From: Eunapius fragilis
Taxonomy: Eukaryota; Porifera; Demospongiae; Spongillida; Spongillidae
DNA: 64,000 nucleotides
Assembly: GCA_963681505.1 (NCBI GenBank)
Contig: OY811971.1
Location: forward strand, 2,965,730 to 3,029,729
Reading direction: 5' to 3'
The stretch's first letter is position 1. Every line of letters starts with the position of its first letter. Shown piece by piece: positions 20,888-32,865 of this stretch. A program made the position numbers and the translations under genes. The notes beneath the pieces are model-generated. The model was not told the DNA's origin, ran no database searches, and saw only the letters and a list, made by a program, of their open reading frames with translations.

Positions 20888-21981
20888 ATATTTCTTGTCA
20901 CATCCTTCAGAGGGACATCTTAACTTCTCACCAAGGTGTTTTCTGCCATGGCTTTTAAGAGCAGAAATGGACCTGAAATGGACCTGAAAGATTGCCTGCA
21001 GAAACACTTGTAAGGTTGATCATTGCTATGGACCATCATATGGTATGTAAGACTTGATCTGTAGGAATACTGCTTGTTGCAAATAGTACACTTGAAATTT
21101 GTGGCTCCTGTGTGGACAACCATGTGTCTCGTAAGATTTTGCTTTTGACCAAATGCCTTCCCACAGTCAGAACACCGGTACTTCTTTTCTTGTGTATGGG
21201 CAACCATGTGTGTTTTCAGATTTTTGTTTTGACTAAATGCCTTCCCACATTCAGAACACTGATAGTTATTCTCTTGCGTATGGACAACTACGTGCTTCTT
21301 CAGACATTCCTTATGACCAAATGCCTTCCCACATTCAGAACACTGATAGTTTTTTTCTTGAGTATGGACAACCATGTGCCTCGTCAGACCTCCCTTACGA
21401 CCAAATGCTTTCCCACGCTTAGAACACTGATAGTTCTTTTCATGTGTATGGACAACCATGTGTTTCTTCAGATTTCCTTGTAGACTAAATGCCTTCCCAC
21501 ATTCAGAACACTGATAGTTCTATTCTTTTGTATGGATAACCATGTGTTTCTTAAGATCTCCCTTATGACCAAATGCTTTCCCACATTCAGAACACTGATA
21601 TCTCTTTTCTCGTGTATGGACAACTATGTGTGTTTTCAGATTATCAAATGCCTTCTCACATTCAGAATACTGATGGTTCTTCTCTTGCATAAGCTTCATC
21701 AGATCTCTCTTACGACTAAATGCCTTCCCACATTCAGAACACTGATAGTTCTTTTCTTTCGTATGGACAACCATGTGTTTCGTCAGATTTCCTTTTAGAC
21801 TAAATGCCTTTCCACACACAGAACACTGATAGTTCTTTTCTTTTGTATGGACAACCATATGCCTCTTCATATCCCCCTTATGACCAAATGCCTTTCCACA
21901 TTTAGAACACCCATACTGCTTACATGTAGCTGCTGTGCTCATCTTCCTTAGGTGAGCTATACATGTATGTATGGAAAACAT
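20888..21981 (-). pseudogene. C2H2 zinc-finger pseudogene D (sister of gene G)
   Basis: Near-identical to zinc-finger gene G (33711-34883) but broken in several ways. An AAG-to-TAG stop lies near 21520 in a linker (KE*NYQC). A deletion removes the end of one finger (RDLMKLMQEKNHQ). A Cys-to-Arg change hits one finger (CSKRGKAF). A tandem duplication of 11 bp (ATGGACCTGAA) near 20970 shifts the frame, and the last finger is lost at the rearrangement junction near 20888. The first part (21520-21981) and middle (20920-21459) remain separately open. Confidence 0.85.
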
Positions 21982-22989
21982 TCAACCATTAATAACAAAA
22001 TTCAGAGACAGAATTTACAATATTTTCTACAATGTCCTGATTTCATGAACCTCATTTGTCAAAAACTCAATTCGGAGGGGCGGGAGCATGCTGAACTGAT
22101 GGGGTTAAATCTAATTTATACGCATGGCCCATGCCTAAAGACAGCCCAATGAATGAAGGATGAACTGACTCTCATTAAACTGATCAACAACCAATTAACA
22201 TAGTTCACATGATCAATTCATGGGATATGCCGATATCTCATACCTGATAATGTAATGATGTCTATGATTATACAAGTGGCTTTCCACAACAGAACATGTC
22301 ACTCAATATATTGCAAACATATATCCCTAAGGCTTCTAAAGCCTTCTCACCTGTTGCCCCATACCTCTCCCCCCACTAGTCTCGTGCCCAGACCCTAAAA
22401 TATACGCAACAGCTGCGAGTGGATCACTGCTATGCTCCATACATAGGGTTTTCTGTGGAAATGTTGACCAGTCGAATGCAATGAATAATATTGTACAATA
22501 ATTGCTGAGCATTAACTTATCATGACCACCTAACAACCCTAATAAGAGCACATCAAGGCTACAACTGTTCTTTGTGTAGCGAACTCGGCACAAGCATAAA
22601 ACAAGGTTAAGCTGGGCAGTGCCGTAGAGAGGGGGGGTAAGCAGGGTAAGTTAACTATGACACAGGAACCATTGCAGGGTCTTTCCCTCCTCTGCATTGA
22701 ATCTGAGTTGGCCAGAACTGTCAACTACATGTATGAGACTATAATTTTGTCTTTTCCTCGAAAAAAAACTCGAAAAGCACCCATATGACATGTACATGTA
22801 CAATACTGGAGTAGTGGAGTTCAAAAAGTTTCATGAAACTATTCCTACAATTGGAGGGTTGGGGGAATCTTCGTCAAAAAATGTGATGCTTGGCATGGGT
22901 GAGGGGCCTCATTAACTTAAATACCCCGGGCCTCCGCGCCGCTCTCAACGGACCTGAAGCTGGGCCCTAATACGATCAGATCATTTGGT
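21982..22989. other. Upstream flank and spacer, no gene seen
   Basis: Repeated zinc-finger upstream flank, then a TIR-element edge at 22365-22395 and a stretch (22590-22920) not matched elsewhere in the window. At 22950-22995 the ACGATCAGATCATTTGGTTG phrase leads straight into the long minisatellite. Confidence 0.45.
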
Positions 22990-24545
22990 TGGGAAGAGGC
23001 ACAGTGGATTGGGAGTAGTGCCCAGGCCATAGTGGATTGGGAGTAGTGCCCAGGCCACAGTGGATTGGGAGTAGTGCCCAGGCCATAGTGGATTGGGAGT
23101 AGTGCCCAGGCCATAGTGGATTGGAAGTAGTGCCCAGGCCATAGTGGATTGGGAGTAGTGCCCAGGCCATAGTGGATTGGGAGTAGTGCCCAGGCCACAG
23201 TGGATTGGGAGTAGTGCCCAGGCCATAGTGGATTGGGAGTAGTGCCCAGGCCATAGTGGATTGGAAGTAGTGCCCAGGCCACAGTGGATTGGGAGTAGTG
23301 CCCAGGCCATAGTGGATTGGGAGTAGTGCCCAGGCCACAGTGGATTGGGAGTAGTGCCCAGGCCATAGTGGATTGGGAGTAGTGCCCAGGCCATAGTGGA
23401 TTGGAAGTAGTGCCCAGGCCATAGTGGATTGGGAGTAGTGCCCAGGCCATAGTGGATTGGGAGTAGTGCCCAGGCCACAGTGGATTGGGAGTAGTGCCCA
23501 GGCCATAGTGGATTGGGAGTAGTGCCCAGGCCATAGTGGATTGGAAGTAGTGCCCAGGCCATAGTGGATTGGGAGTAGTGCCCAGGCCATAGTGGATTGG
23601 GAGTAGTGCCCAGGCCACAGTGGATTGGGAGTAGTGCCCAAGTTAAAGTGGATTGGGAGTAGTGCCCAGGCCACAGTGGATTGGGAGTAGTGCCCAAGCT
23701 ACAGTGGATTGGGAGTAGTGCCCAGGCCACAGTAGATTGAGAGTAGTGCCCAAGCTACAGTGGATTGGGAGTAGTGCCCAAGCTACAGTGGATTGGGAGT
23801 AGTGCCCAAGCTACAGTGGATTGGGAGTAGTGCCCAGGCCACAGTGGATTGGGAGTAGTGCCCAGGCCACAGTGGATTGAGAGTAGTGCCCAGGCCACAG
23901 TAGATTGGGAGTAGTGCCCAGGCCACAGTGGATTGGGAGTAGTGCCCAGGCCACAGTGGATTGGGAGTAGTGCCCAAGCTACAGTGGATTGGGAGTAGTG
24001 CCCAGGCCACAGTGGATTGGGAGTAGTGCCCAAGCTACAGTGGATTGGGAGTAGTGCCCAAGCTACAGTGGATTGGGAGTAGTGCCCAAGCTACAGTGGA
24101 TTGGGAGTAGTGCCCAAGCTACAGTGGATTGGGAGTAGTGCCCAGGCCACAGTAGATTGAGAGTAGTGCCCAAGCTACAGTGGATTGGGAGTAGTGCCCA
24201 GGCCACAGTGGATTGGGAGTAGTTGCCAGGCCACAGTGGATTGGGAGTAGTGCCCAGGCCACAGTGGATTGGGAGTAGTGCCCAGGCCACAGTGGATTGG
24301 GAGTAGTGCCCAGGCCACAGTGGATTGAGAGTAGTGCCCAGGCCACAGTAGATTGGGAGTAGTGCCCAGGCCATAGTGGATTGGGAGTAGTGCCCAGGCC
24401 ACAGTGGATTGGGAGTAGTGCCCAGGCCACAGTGGATTGGGAGTAGTGCCCAGGCCACAGTGGATAGGGAGTAGTGCCCAGGCCACAGTGGATTGGGAGT
24501 AGTGCCCAGGCCACAGTGGATTGGGAGTAGTGCCCAGGCCACAAT
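22990..24545. repeat. 28-bp minisatellite, about 55 units, with higher-order structure
   Basis: Same 28-bp unit as at 5055. In the left half the TTGGAAGTAG variant recurs at 23111, 23251, 23391 and 23531, exactly every 140 bp (five units). In the right half an identical 60-bp segment appears at 23701 and 24121, 420 bp apart (15 units). A subfamily with CCCAAGCTACAG replaces CCCAGGCCACAG in the right half. Open minus-strand frames are artefacts. Confidence 0.95.
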
Positions 24546-24579
24546 TATATTAAATCTTTTCTTCACCCTGTTCGAATAG

Positions 24580-25110
24580 CTCTCAGTAATCTGTGTGTGT
24601 GTACCCCCTGTAGTCCTGTTCACTAACTCGACAGTATGGTTAACTGTCTGTCTGTCTCGTGGTGCAGATGGAGATATCCCTAGCAATACGCGCATAGACC
24701 GCCCACTCAACTGAGTCGATGTATGTGTGTTTAGGTGGCTCACAGCACGGCAGTAGACGTCTCAACCAGTGGCTAAGGGATGTGTGTTCAACCACATTCA
24801 TTAGCGACTTGCCTGCAGTGCTTGGCAGCCCAGGGATTCTAGCCCAGGTTGACAAATCCCTTTTTAAATACAAGCCAAAGGTACCAGTTTAACACACTCA
24901 CACAACACAAATGCACATGTATTGTTTCATTAAGTATCACAGAGGAAGGGATGGGCCGACTACGAACAGTGGGTCTTAGGGGTGGTGGACACCTCTAAAA
25001 CACCATCTCTCTGCTTCATGCAGATGGTGACACACGTGATGCTGCCACGCTACTACCTATTATTGGGGCCCATACTGCTCCTAGAACTACACTCAGAGAG
25101 AAAGGGTTAG
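24580..25110 (+). pseudogene. ISXO2/Merlin-like transposase fragment (copy 2)
   Basis: Same family as 5640-6130. The block ATGGTGACACACGTGATGCTG and what follows reads like the DAATLLPIIRAH catalytic region in the plus frame, with indels. The copy is degenerate. Confidence 0.45.
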
Positions 25111-25194
25111 TATCGACCAAAAGTGCAGTAACATGAGCCATTGAGCACTGCAATGTGGCAAAGAACCTTCCATCTCGAGAACATTCAAGCATAA

Positions 25195-25490
25195 GCATAG
25201 GCGGGTCCGGGGGGGGGGGGGGGGGGGGGGGGTGTGCCTAGGGTACCCGGGCACCCCCCTCCAAGGTCCAGTCAATACTTAATTTATTAACTATGTATTT
25301 TATTAAATTTCATTTCTATGTCCTAGTCCTCGGTGGCGCGTGTTATGAAACATCAAAGTAGCATGTTAAATTGCTTCAGCCAATTATCTGTATACACATT
25401 ACCTACAGTTATGGTGTTTATAATTTACCATTCCCCACCCTTCATTAATATTCATATGCGCTACCCAGCTGAAAATCCTGGATCCGCCTA
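25195..25490. mobile_element. About 300-bp MITE with GGCGGATCC-type ends
   Basis: The left end GCATAGGCGGGTCCGG and right end CTGGATCCGCCTATG are inverted. It splits AAGCATAG / GTGCATGACAG, which is continuous in other copies. A 24-bp G tract lies just inside the left end. Related copies are at about 35370-35680 and, truncated, at 6160-6410. Confidence 0.6.
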
Positions 25491-26060
25491 TGATAGGTGC
25501 ATGACAGCTGAAACAGTAAGGGTAAAAATACATGTTGTGTACATTATGGGACCTATTTCAATAAATGCCATTCTTGCATAGTATATGTACTCTTCTATGA
25601 CCACATTTGAGATGTTGTGCATATCCCGTGAATCGACGCTACTACCTACTATTCGGGCCCATACTGCTCCAGGAACTACACTCAGAAGCAGTCCCGGATC
25701 CAGCATAGGCCCCATTAATATGAAATGGCGCCCCTCTGGCACCAATTGCTGCCCGCCCCCCTCCCCCCACGCACTATCACGCACACAAAGGCAAGCAGCC
25801 CACACACTTTTTTTATCATGGCTGAAGCATACAACACCGTCCCTCCCGATTTTCGTATCAGGCCTGAAGCTGACAGCACCCCCCCCAACCCCCCCCCCCT
25901 CCCCCGCTTTTCGTATTGCAGATCTAAACCCCCCCATTTGGAAAATCCTATATCCACTCCTGGCTTCACATACATTCATTGTCAATGTGCGGCCCCTTCC
26001 ATAACATTGCTCCCCCCCCCCCTCCCCTCCCCCCATTGCTAAATCCTGGATCAGGGCTGC
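25490..26060. repeat. Composite repeat with Merlin scrap and C tracts
   Basis: R2 start fragment, then a short plus-strand frame STLLPTIRAHTAPGTTLR (25634-25690) matching the ISXO2-like catalytic region, then C-rich low complexity as at 6600-7430. No intact gene. Confidence 0.5.
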
Positions 26061-26219
26061 TCAAAAGTACCTAGTCAGAGCTTTGTTTCGACCAAAAGTG
26101 CAGTAACATGAGCCATTGCTACAATGTAAGCTGAGATCTGGCAAAGATGCTTCCATCTCTCACTGAACGGCGAGTTTTACACTTCCACCCTAAAGAGTAT
26201 CTCACAACTCTTTCCGAGA

Positions 26220-27430
26220 ACATTCAAGCATAGGTGCATGACAGCTGAAACAGTTCCGGTAAGAATATACGTTGTGTATTTTATGATCCATCCACAATCC
26301 TCCAGCACCCACACAACACACATATGCTTCGGTGCACTGCACAGATCTTGCAAGTTAATTTCGGCTATTAAAGAAGCCAAACCCCCCAATCATTAAGGGA
26401 CCTATGTCGATAAATGCCATTCATGCTTAGATATATATGCTCTTATATGACCAGGTTTGAGATGTCGTACGAATCAAATGGTACGTTTAATGAGATTCAG
26501 TAGATGTATAAATTAGATTTAACCCCATCGGTTGGGCGTCGTCAACCTCAGCGTGCCGGGTAACTAAATGAAACTGAACTAAATGAAACCTATACCAGTT
26601 CTGCTCCTGTTACATCGGTGAGTCCAATCGTAATCGGATAGAGGCTCTCCATACTTCCTTGCCTGTCCAAAAGGGTGTACCATACCCCACTCTCCCCCGC
26701 CGCTCCACAACAAAACTATGCTGTAACTAAGATCAGAATTCTAAAACTCTAGATCTAACTGTATGGACGATCGGAGCCATGGTAGCAACCGGCGCCACTT
26801 GTTAAAATAATTTTAGGATCGATTCGCTCGCGTGTTTGTATCCATATTACATGCACAAAGATATTGACTGGACTTACTGGTCTTCTTCCAGCAGCGTTTA
26901 ACCAGAGATAGTATATAACTCAGCAATGAGACACTTATTCTAAAATCACTAACCCCGTACCCAGGCCCTTCTGTGCAATAAAAACAGGAGGGGGGGGGGG
27001 GGGGGGGGGGGGGGTCGAAAAGAACAGAAAAGAATCATACGTACATATGATGTCGGATGGAAGTTGAAACGCTTATTGAATGTTCTTTGGATAATATGTT
27101 AACAGTCGTCTCATCTCCGAAAAGCTCCTTTCTGATGTATTGGTCTTGATGTTACTAAAAGTAATAATAACTGCACTTTGTAACGGCGTTTGTCGCAAAA
27201 CTCCAACTTTACCGGCTGAATACCCGTTAACCCTCCTACACAGTTCTTAATTTTCTTCATGACAGACCATGATTCATGCAACAGAATCTGCCTTCTTTTC
27301 ATTCGTATATGCGCAGTTGCGGATAGAGACGTGCTGACATCCGCTACTGCACCGATAAATAAGTCACTCACTGTACAGCAATCTCGAAGAACATTATATG
27401 GATTCATGTGCTTGCAAATTAATAACATGG
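26220..27430. repeat. R2+R1 repeat copy 4
   Basis: R2 (26220-26800) and R1 (26810-27430) in consensus order, with a 25-bp G tract at 26990-27014. The minus-strand R1 frame (27111-27428) keeps the CDKRRYKVQLLLLLV stretch but not the full SERSFSEMKRL motif. Confidence 0.65.
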
Positions 27431-27589
27431 TGTTTTCAAAAACCCGTGGGGGGCTCAGCCTTCCCCTTCCGACCTTGATACATGAGAGGGAAATTGCGCC
27501 CCCTCCCCTCCTGTTGTTGGAGTCAATGACACATTAGCTCACAATTGCAATACATCTAATTTATCCAAAAATACAGGGATTGGAAATGC

Positions 27590-28220
27590 TTACTGAGCGG
27601 TGAGTGGAGAAGGGGACAATGCTCTAAGAGTTAAATAGGTGCTTCGAGGATAGGCCTGGGGCCCTGTGTTGGTGCCCTATGTTGTAGGACAAACTCGGGA
27701 TCAGCGGACCCAAACAGGTCATCAAGGAGTTCTTCCTCCGATAGCAACACCACCCCCATTCCTGGGACATGGTACCAACATCTCGTTCACACAAAGAGCA
27801 GAGTGCCATTTGCTCTGGCCACACCAACACCTGATGCTCCCATCAAAGGTCTCCTCCTCTTCCTGCTTCATGACGCTGGGCACACCCTGGCTAACAGTGC
27901 CTGTAGCTGGTGGGTGGGGATGTGAGGGTTTACTGACATGTGAGCAATTTGAGCTCCAGGGTGGTGATGATTTGAGGGTAGTGAAATTTTGTAGTGGTGA
28001 GGGTGTGATGATGTGAGGCTTGTGATATGGGTAGTGATTTGAGGATGGTGAAGTAATGATCGGAACTGCCTCATCATCGCAGACGGACCAAGATAGTGGA
28101 GGTGTTGTGAGCATCTGGTGAGGACCAAGATGGTGAAGGTGTTGTGAGTACCTGGTGTGGTGAGGACCATAATGGTGAAGATGTGATTGGTGACTAAGAA
28201 TGTGGAGGTTGGCAGACCAA
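27590..28220 (-). pseudogene. Pro/Ser/His-rich ORF copy f (degenerate)
   Basis: The 42-bp repeats and acidic VMKQEEEETFDG segment are recognisable. The VPSAEAGSS block is deleted, and a new stretch (CWCGQSKWHSALCVNEM) arises from indels before NEMLVPCPRN. The frame 27722-28423 is open but differs from the longer copy at 11051. Confidence 0.4.
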
Positions 28221-28639
28221 GAAAGAATGCACTGAATCAGTGGCATTTTCTTCTGAGTTATTCCATACTTCTGGCATGGTATTATGCTCCCTTCATGCAT
28301 GATACCAAAGGGGATATTGGAACCTATGCGAGTAGGTTCCATATAGGAATCTTGCATGAAATTAAGGATGCATGCAGTAAAGATATCACATCGCACCAAC
28401 ACAAAAGTAACAAACACACCCACGTTGGTGGAGCACTACAATGAGATGTGCGGCATGGTGATCAGTCTAACGGGTGTTGCAGTAGCCATGGTTACAGTTT
28501 TAAGGCAACCATAAAGCCCAAAACCAACACAGACAGCACAGAATTACAAGTATTGTACACTAATAATCTATTACTGTACACAATACATTCCATTTCATAT
28601 TTGTGTGCATGCTTGTTTGTTGTATGCATCATGCATTGG
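28221..28639. other. Spacer 3' of zinc-finger remnant E, no gene
   Basis: Shortened version of the conserved spacer (ACCCACGTTGGTGGAGC near 28417). A local inverted or duplicated phrase, GAACCTATGCGAGTAGGTTC, lies at 28319. Confidence 0.4.
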
Positions 28640-28787
28640 ACACTGTGGTAGGATCTTGGAGTTGGAGCAGTGCTGGGGATGATATTTCAAACCAACCTTG
28701 ATCACATATTTCTTGTCACATCCTTCAGAGGGACATCTTAACTTCTCACCAAGGTGTTTTCTACCATGCCTTTTCAGAGCGGAAACT
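28640..28787 (-). pseudogene. Zinc-finger remnant E (last finger only)
   Basis: Only the C-terminal finger region of a zinc-finger ORF remains (the equivalents of KHLGEKLRCPSEGCDKKY and the end). At 28787 it is fused to the 42-bp repeat (AACTGGTGAGGACCAAAATG), which marks a deletion junction. Confidence 0.8.
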
Positions 28788-28829
28788 GGTGAGGACCAAA
28801 ATGGTGAAGATGTGATTGGTGACTAAGAA

Positions 28830-29451
28830 GGTGGATGCACAAGAAATCAATTAATGCACTGAATCAGTGCAATTTTCACTTCTCAGCTCTCATGGGACCA
28901 CAAGTCACAAGAGAACCACTACTTTGTATTGGTGACTTCGTTAGCAGGATAAAGAACAGAACCACATGACAATGGATCGAAATGAAGGAATCCTGTGCTA
29001 ACAGCATGTATATGTTGCCTCCCACCCCCAATACACACATGTACATGCATTATAGCTCTATAAGAGCCCTCCCCTCCCCTCATCTGAGTTCTGGCATGGT
29101 ATTGTATGTTCCCTTCTTGCATGATATCAAAGAGGATATGAAATTAAGGCTGTACAAATAAAGATATCACATCCTCCTTGGCACCAATGCAAAAGCAACA
29201 ACACCAATACAAAGGTAACAAACACACCCACGTTGATGGAGCACTTAAAATGAGATGTGCAGCATGGTGATCAGTCTAACGGGTGTTGCAGGAGTAGCCG
29301 TGGTTACAGTTTTAAGGCAACCATAAAGCCCAAAACCAACACAGACAGCACAGAATTACAAGTATTTATGGCAATTTTACACTAATAATCTACTACTGTA
29401 CACAATACATTCCATTTCATATTATGTGTGTATGCTTGTTTGTTGTATGCA
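28830..29451. other. Conserved spacer, 3' side of zinc-finger pseudogene F
   Basis: Sister of 19190-19754. It contains an extra near-duplicate ACACCAATACAAAGGTAACA at 29200. No gene seen. Confidence 0.45.
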
Positions 29452-30007
29452 TCATGCATTGGTCATTGTATTTGGATCTTGGGAGTTGGAGCAGTGCTGG
29501 AGATGATATTTCAAACCTCTCTTGGTCACATATTTCTTGTCACATCCTGCAGAGAGACGTCTTAACTTCTCACCAAGGTGTTTTCTACCATGCCTTTTCA
29601 GAGCAGAAATGGACCTGAAAGATTTCCTGCAGAAACACTTATAAGGTCGATCATTTCTGTGGACCCTCATATGGTACATTGTATGTGAGACTTGAGCTGT
29701 AGGAAAACTGCTTGTTGCAAATAGTACACTTGAAATTTGCAGCTCCTGTGTGGACAATCATATGCTTCTTCAGATATCCACTACAACCAAATGTCTTCCC
29801 ACATTCAGTACACCGGCAGTTCTTTTCTTGTGTATGGACAACCATGTGTGCTTTCAGATTTCCTTTTAGACTAAATGCCTTCCCACATTCAGAACACTGA
29901 TAGTTCTTTTCTTTTGTATGGACAACCATGTGCCTCGTCAGATCTCCCTTATGACCAAATGCCTTTGCACATTCCTGACACTCGTGCTTTTTTTCAGCTG
30001 TGCTCAT
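29452..30007 (-). pseudogene. C2H2 zinc-finger pseudogene F (frameshifted)
   Basis: It starts at the shared Met (MSTAEKKHECQEC at 30007) and is open through the HTGAANFKCTIC finger. A 7-bp insertion near 29675 (TACATTG-type duplication before TATGTGAG) then shifts the frame, so the C-terminal fingers sit in another frame (29452-29757). Frame loss in the CTIC finger removes its histidines. The start side is nearly identical to pseudogene C. A truncated product ending in VPYEGPQK is possible but unsupported. Confidence 0.75.
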
Positions 30008-30750
30008 CTTCTATGGGTGAGCTATATATGCATGGATAACATTCAACCATTAATAACATATTTCAAAAAGACACAAATTTACAATGATTTTCAACAATGT
30101 CCTGATGTTATGAACCTCATTTGATAAAACTCAATTCGGAGGGGTGGTATCAATGTTGAGCACACCAAACTGATGGGGTTAAACGGATGGCCCCTCCGGA
30201 TCAATGCCTACAGACGGCCCCAATGAATGAAGAATGAGCTGAATCTCTATCAACAACCAATTAACACAGCTCACATGATCGATTCGGGGGATATGCAGAT
30301 ATCTTAAACGTGGTCACATTATAATGTAGTTATGTCTATGATTATACAAGCACTTGGCTTTCCACAACAGAACATGTCACACAACAAACATTTATCCCTA
30401 AGGCTTCAAAAGCCTTCTCACTTGTTGCCCCAAACCTCTCCCTCCACTGTCTAGTGCCCAGACCCTAAAATATACGTAACAGCTGCAGGTGGATCACCGC
30501 TACGCTCCATACGTAGGGTTTACTGTGGAAATGTTGACCAGTGGAAGGCAATAAATAATACTGTACAATTATTGCTGAGCAATAACTGATCATCATTACC
30601 TAACAACCCTAATAAGAGCACGTCAAGGCTACAACTATTCTTTGTGTAGCGAACTCGGCATAAGCCTACCACATGGTAAGCTGGACCCTAATACGAGCAA
30701 ATCAGATAATTTGGTTGGGAGTTGCCACAGTGGATTGGGAGTAGTGTAGG
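30008..30750. other. Upstream flank of F with a single 28-bp unit
   Basis: Same flank as 20379-20880. At 30722-30748 there is one copy of the minisatellite unit (GCCACAGTGGATTGGGAGTA). It lies in the same context that holds no unit near 15455 and about 55 units from 22990. Confidence 0.55.
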
Positions 30751-32060
30751 GTTTTGTCTCACCAGAAGTGCAGTAACATGAGCCATTGCTGCAATGTAAG
30801 CTGAGATCTGGCAAAGTCCATCTCTCACTGAACGGCGTGTTTTACACTTCCACCCTAAAGTATCTCACAAATCTTTTCGAGAACATTCAAGCATAGGTGC
30901 GTGGCAGCTGAAACAGTTCAGGTAAGAATACACGTTGTGTATTGTATGATCCATCTACAATCCTCCAGCACCCACACAACACACATATACTTCCACTTAC
31001 TTAGTGCACTGCACAGATCTTGCAATTTGCAAGTTAATTTCGGCATTTAAATAATTTTATCACATCAGCCGGACCCCCAAGCATTATGGGACCTATGTCG
31101 ATAAATGCATAGTATCCCGCGAATGGACTGTTAAATTAGTACATTTAATCAGTTCAGTAGTAGATGGAAATTAGATTTAACCCCATCGGTTGGGCGTCGC
31201 GGGTAACAAAGTGAAACCTGTTACCTGTTACCTGTTCCTGTTACATCGCGGGGAGTCCAAACGTAATCGGATAGATACTTCCTTGCCCTTGCCTGTCCAA
31301 AAGGGTCCACCTTACCCCTCGATCTCCCCCCCCCCTCCCCGCTCCACAACAAAATTATGCCTCTCTCCCTCCATTGACTTATTCCTAGATTCACTGCTGC
31401 GACTAAGACCAGTATTGAAAAACTCTAACTGCATGGACGATCGGAGCCATGGTAGCAACCGGCGCCACTCGTTAATATAATTTTAGGATCGATTCGCTCG
31501 TGTGTTTGTATCTATACTATATGCATTAAGACACTGACTGGACTTACTGGTCTTCTTCCAGCAGCGTTTAATATATAGCTCAGCCATGATACACTTATTA
31601 TAAAATCACTAATATCGTTCCCAGCCCTTCTGTGCAAGGGGGGGGGGGGGGGGGCTCGAAAGGTACATATGATGGAAGATGAAACTGTTATTGAATGTGT
31701 TTTGGATATCAAATACGTTAACAGTCGCCTCGTCTCCGAAAAGCTTCATTCTGATGTACCGGCCGGCACTTGATCTTACTAAAAATATTAATAACCGCAC
31801 TTTGTAACGGAGTTTGTCGAAAACTCCCGCGGTACCGGCTGAATACCCGTTAACCCTACAACACAGTTCTTATCATTCTTCCGAACAGACCATGATCCAT
31901 GCAATAGAACCTGCTTATTTTCATTCGCATATGCGCAGTCGCGGATAGAGAATCCGCTACTGCACCCGCGATAAATCACATTACAGCAATCTCGAAGAAC
32001 ATGATATGGATTCATGTGCTTGCAATATGACAACATGGTTAAATCTAGTCATAACCCGTG
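30751..32060. repeat. R2+R1 repeat copy 5
   Basis: Consensus order with a G tract at 31638-31654. The minus-strand R1 frame (31788-32036) keeps KHMNPYHVLRDCC and CVVGLTGIQPVPREF. Confidence 0.65.
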
Positions 32061-32211
32061 GGGGGCTCAGTCTCCCCCATCCGAATTGATACATGACTGT
32101 CATGAGAGGAAAATTGCGCCCCGCCCCCCCTCACCTCCTGTTGGTGAGTAAATGACACATTCACAATTGCAACACATCTAATTTATCCAAAAATACAGGG
32201 ATTGGAAATGC

Positions 32212-32865
32212 TTACAGAGCGGTGAGTGGAGGAGGGGACAGTGCTCTAAGTGTTAAAAAGGTACTTCGAGGATAGGCTGGGGCCCTGTAGGACAGACTGG
32301 GGATCAGCTGACCCAAACATGTCGTCAAGGAGTTCTTCCTCTTGACAACAGTACCACCCCCATTCCTGGGACAGGGTACCAATGTTTCATTCACTGACCA
32401 TGCCCACACCTCCGCCACACCATCAAAGGTCTCCTCCTCCGGCTTCACAACACTGGGCACACCCTGGCTGACAGTGTCTGCAGCGTAGATGGTCAGATGG
32501 TAGGGTTGTGAGTCCACCATTATCAGGGAGGAGCCTGCCTCAGCACTGGGGACTCGGGATAGAGATGGAGGAGGCTGGTGCAGCTGAAAGCCCTCTAGCT
32601 GGTGGGTGGTGATGTGAGGGTTTAGTGATATGTGAGAAATTTGAGCTCCAGGATGGTGGGGGTAGTGATGATTTGAGGGTAGTGAAATTTTGTAGTGGTG
32701 AGGTGTGATGATGTGAGGCTTGTGGTAATATATAGGTGTGATGTGAGAATGGTGAGGTAATGATTGAAACTGCCTCATCATTGCAGATGGACCAAGATAG
32801 TGGATCGGAGGTGTTGTGAGCACCTGGTCTGGTGAGGACCAAGAAGGTGAAGGTTTTGTGAGCAC
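32212..32865 (-). CDS. Pro/Ser/His-rich ORF copy g
   Basis: A 217-residue frame with the conserved SLSRVPSAEAGSSLIM block, TIYAADTVSQGVPSVVK and an acidic PEEETFDGVAEVWAW segment. The last part is frameshifted relative to the copy at 11051 (VVKRKNSLTTCLG instead of VVKEEELLDDMFG). Four to six additional 42-bp units extend to about 33155. Coding status is uncertain, as for the other copies. Confidence 0.35.
   Translation of the reverse strand: MLTKPSPSWSSPDQVLTTPPIHYLGPSAMMRQFQSLPHHSHITPIYYHKPHIITPHHYKISLPSNHHYPHHPGAQISHISLNPHITTHQLEGFQLHQPPPSLSRVPSAEAGSSLIMVDSQPYHLTIYAADTVSQGVPSVVKPEEETFDGVAEVWAWSVNETLVPCPRNGGGTVVKRKNSLTTCLGQLIPSLSYRAPAYPRSTFLTLRALSPPPLTAL

Noticed and set aside
22990-24545. 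CRISPR-like array of 28-bp repeats
   Set aside because: There are no unique spacers; units are directly adjacent, the genome is eukaryotic, and there are no cas genes.
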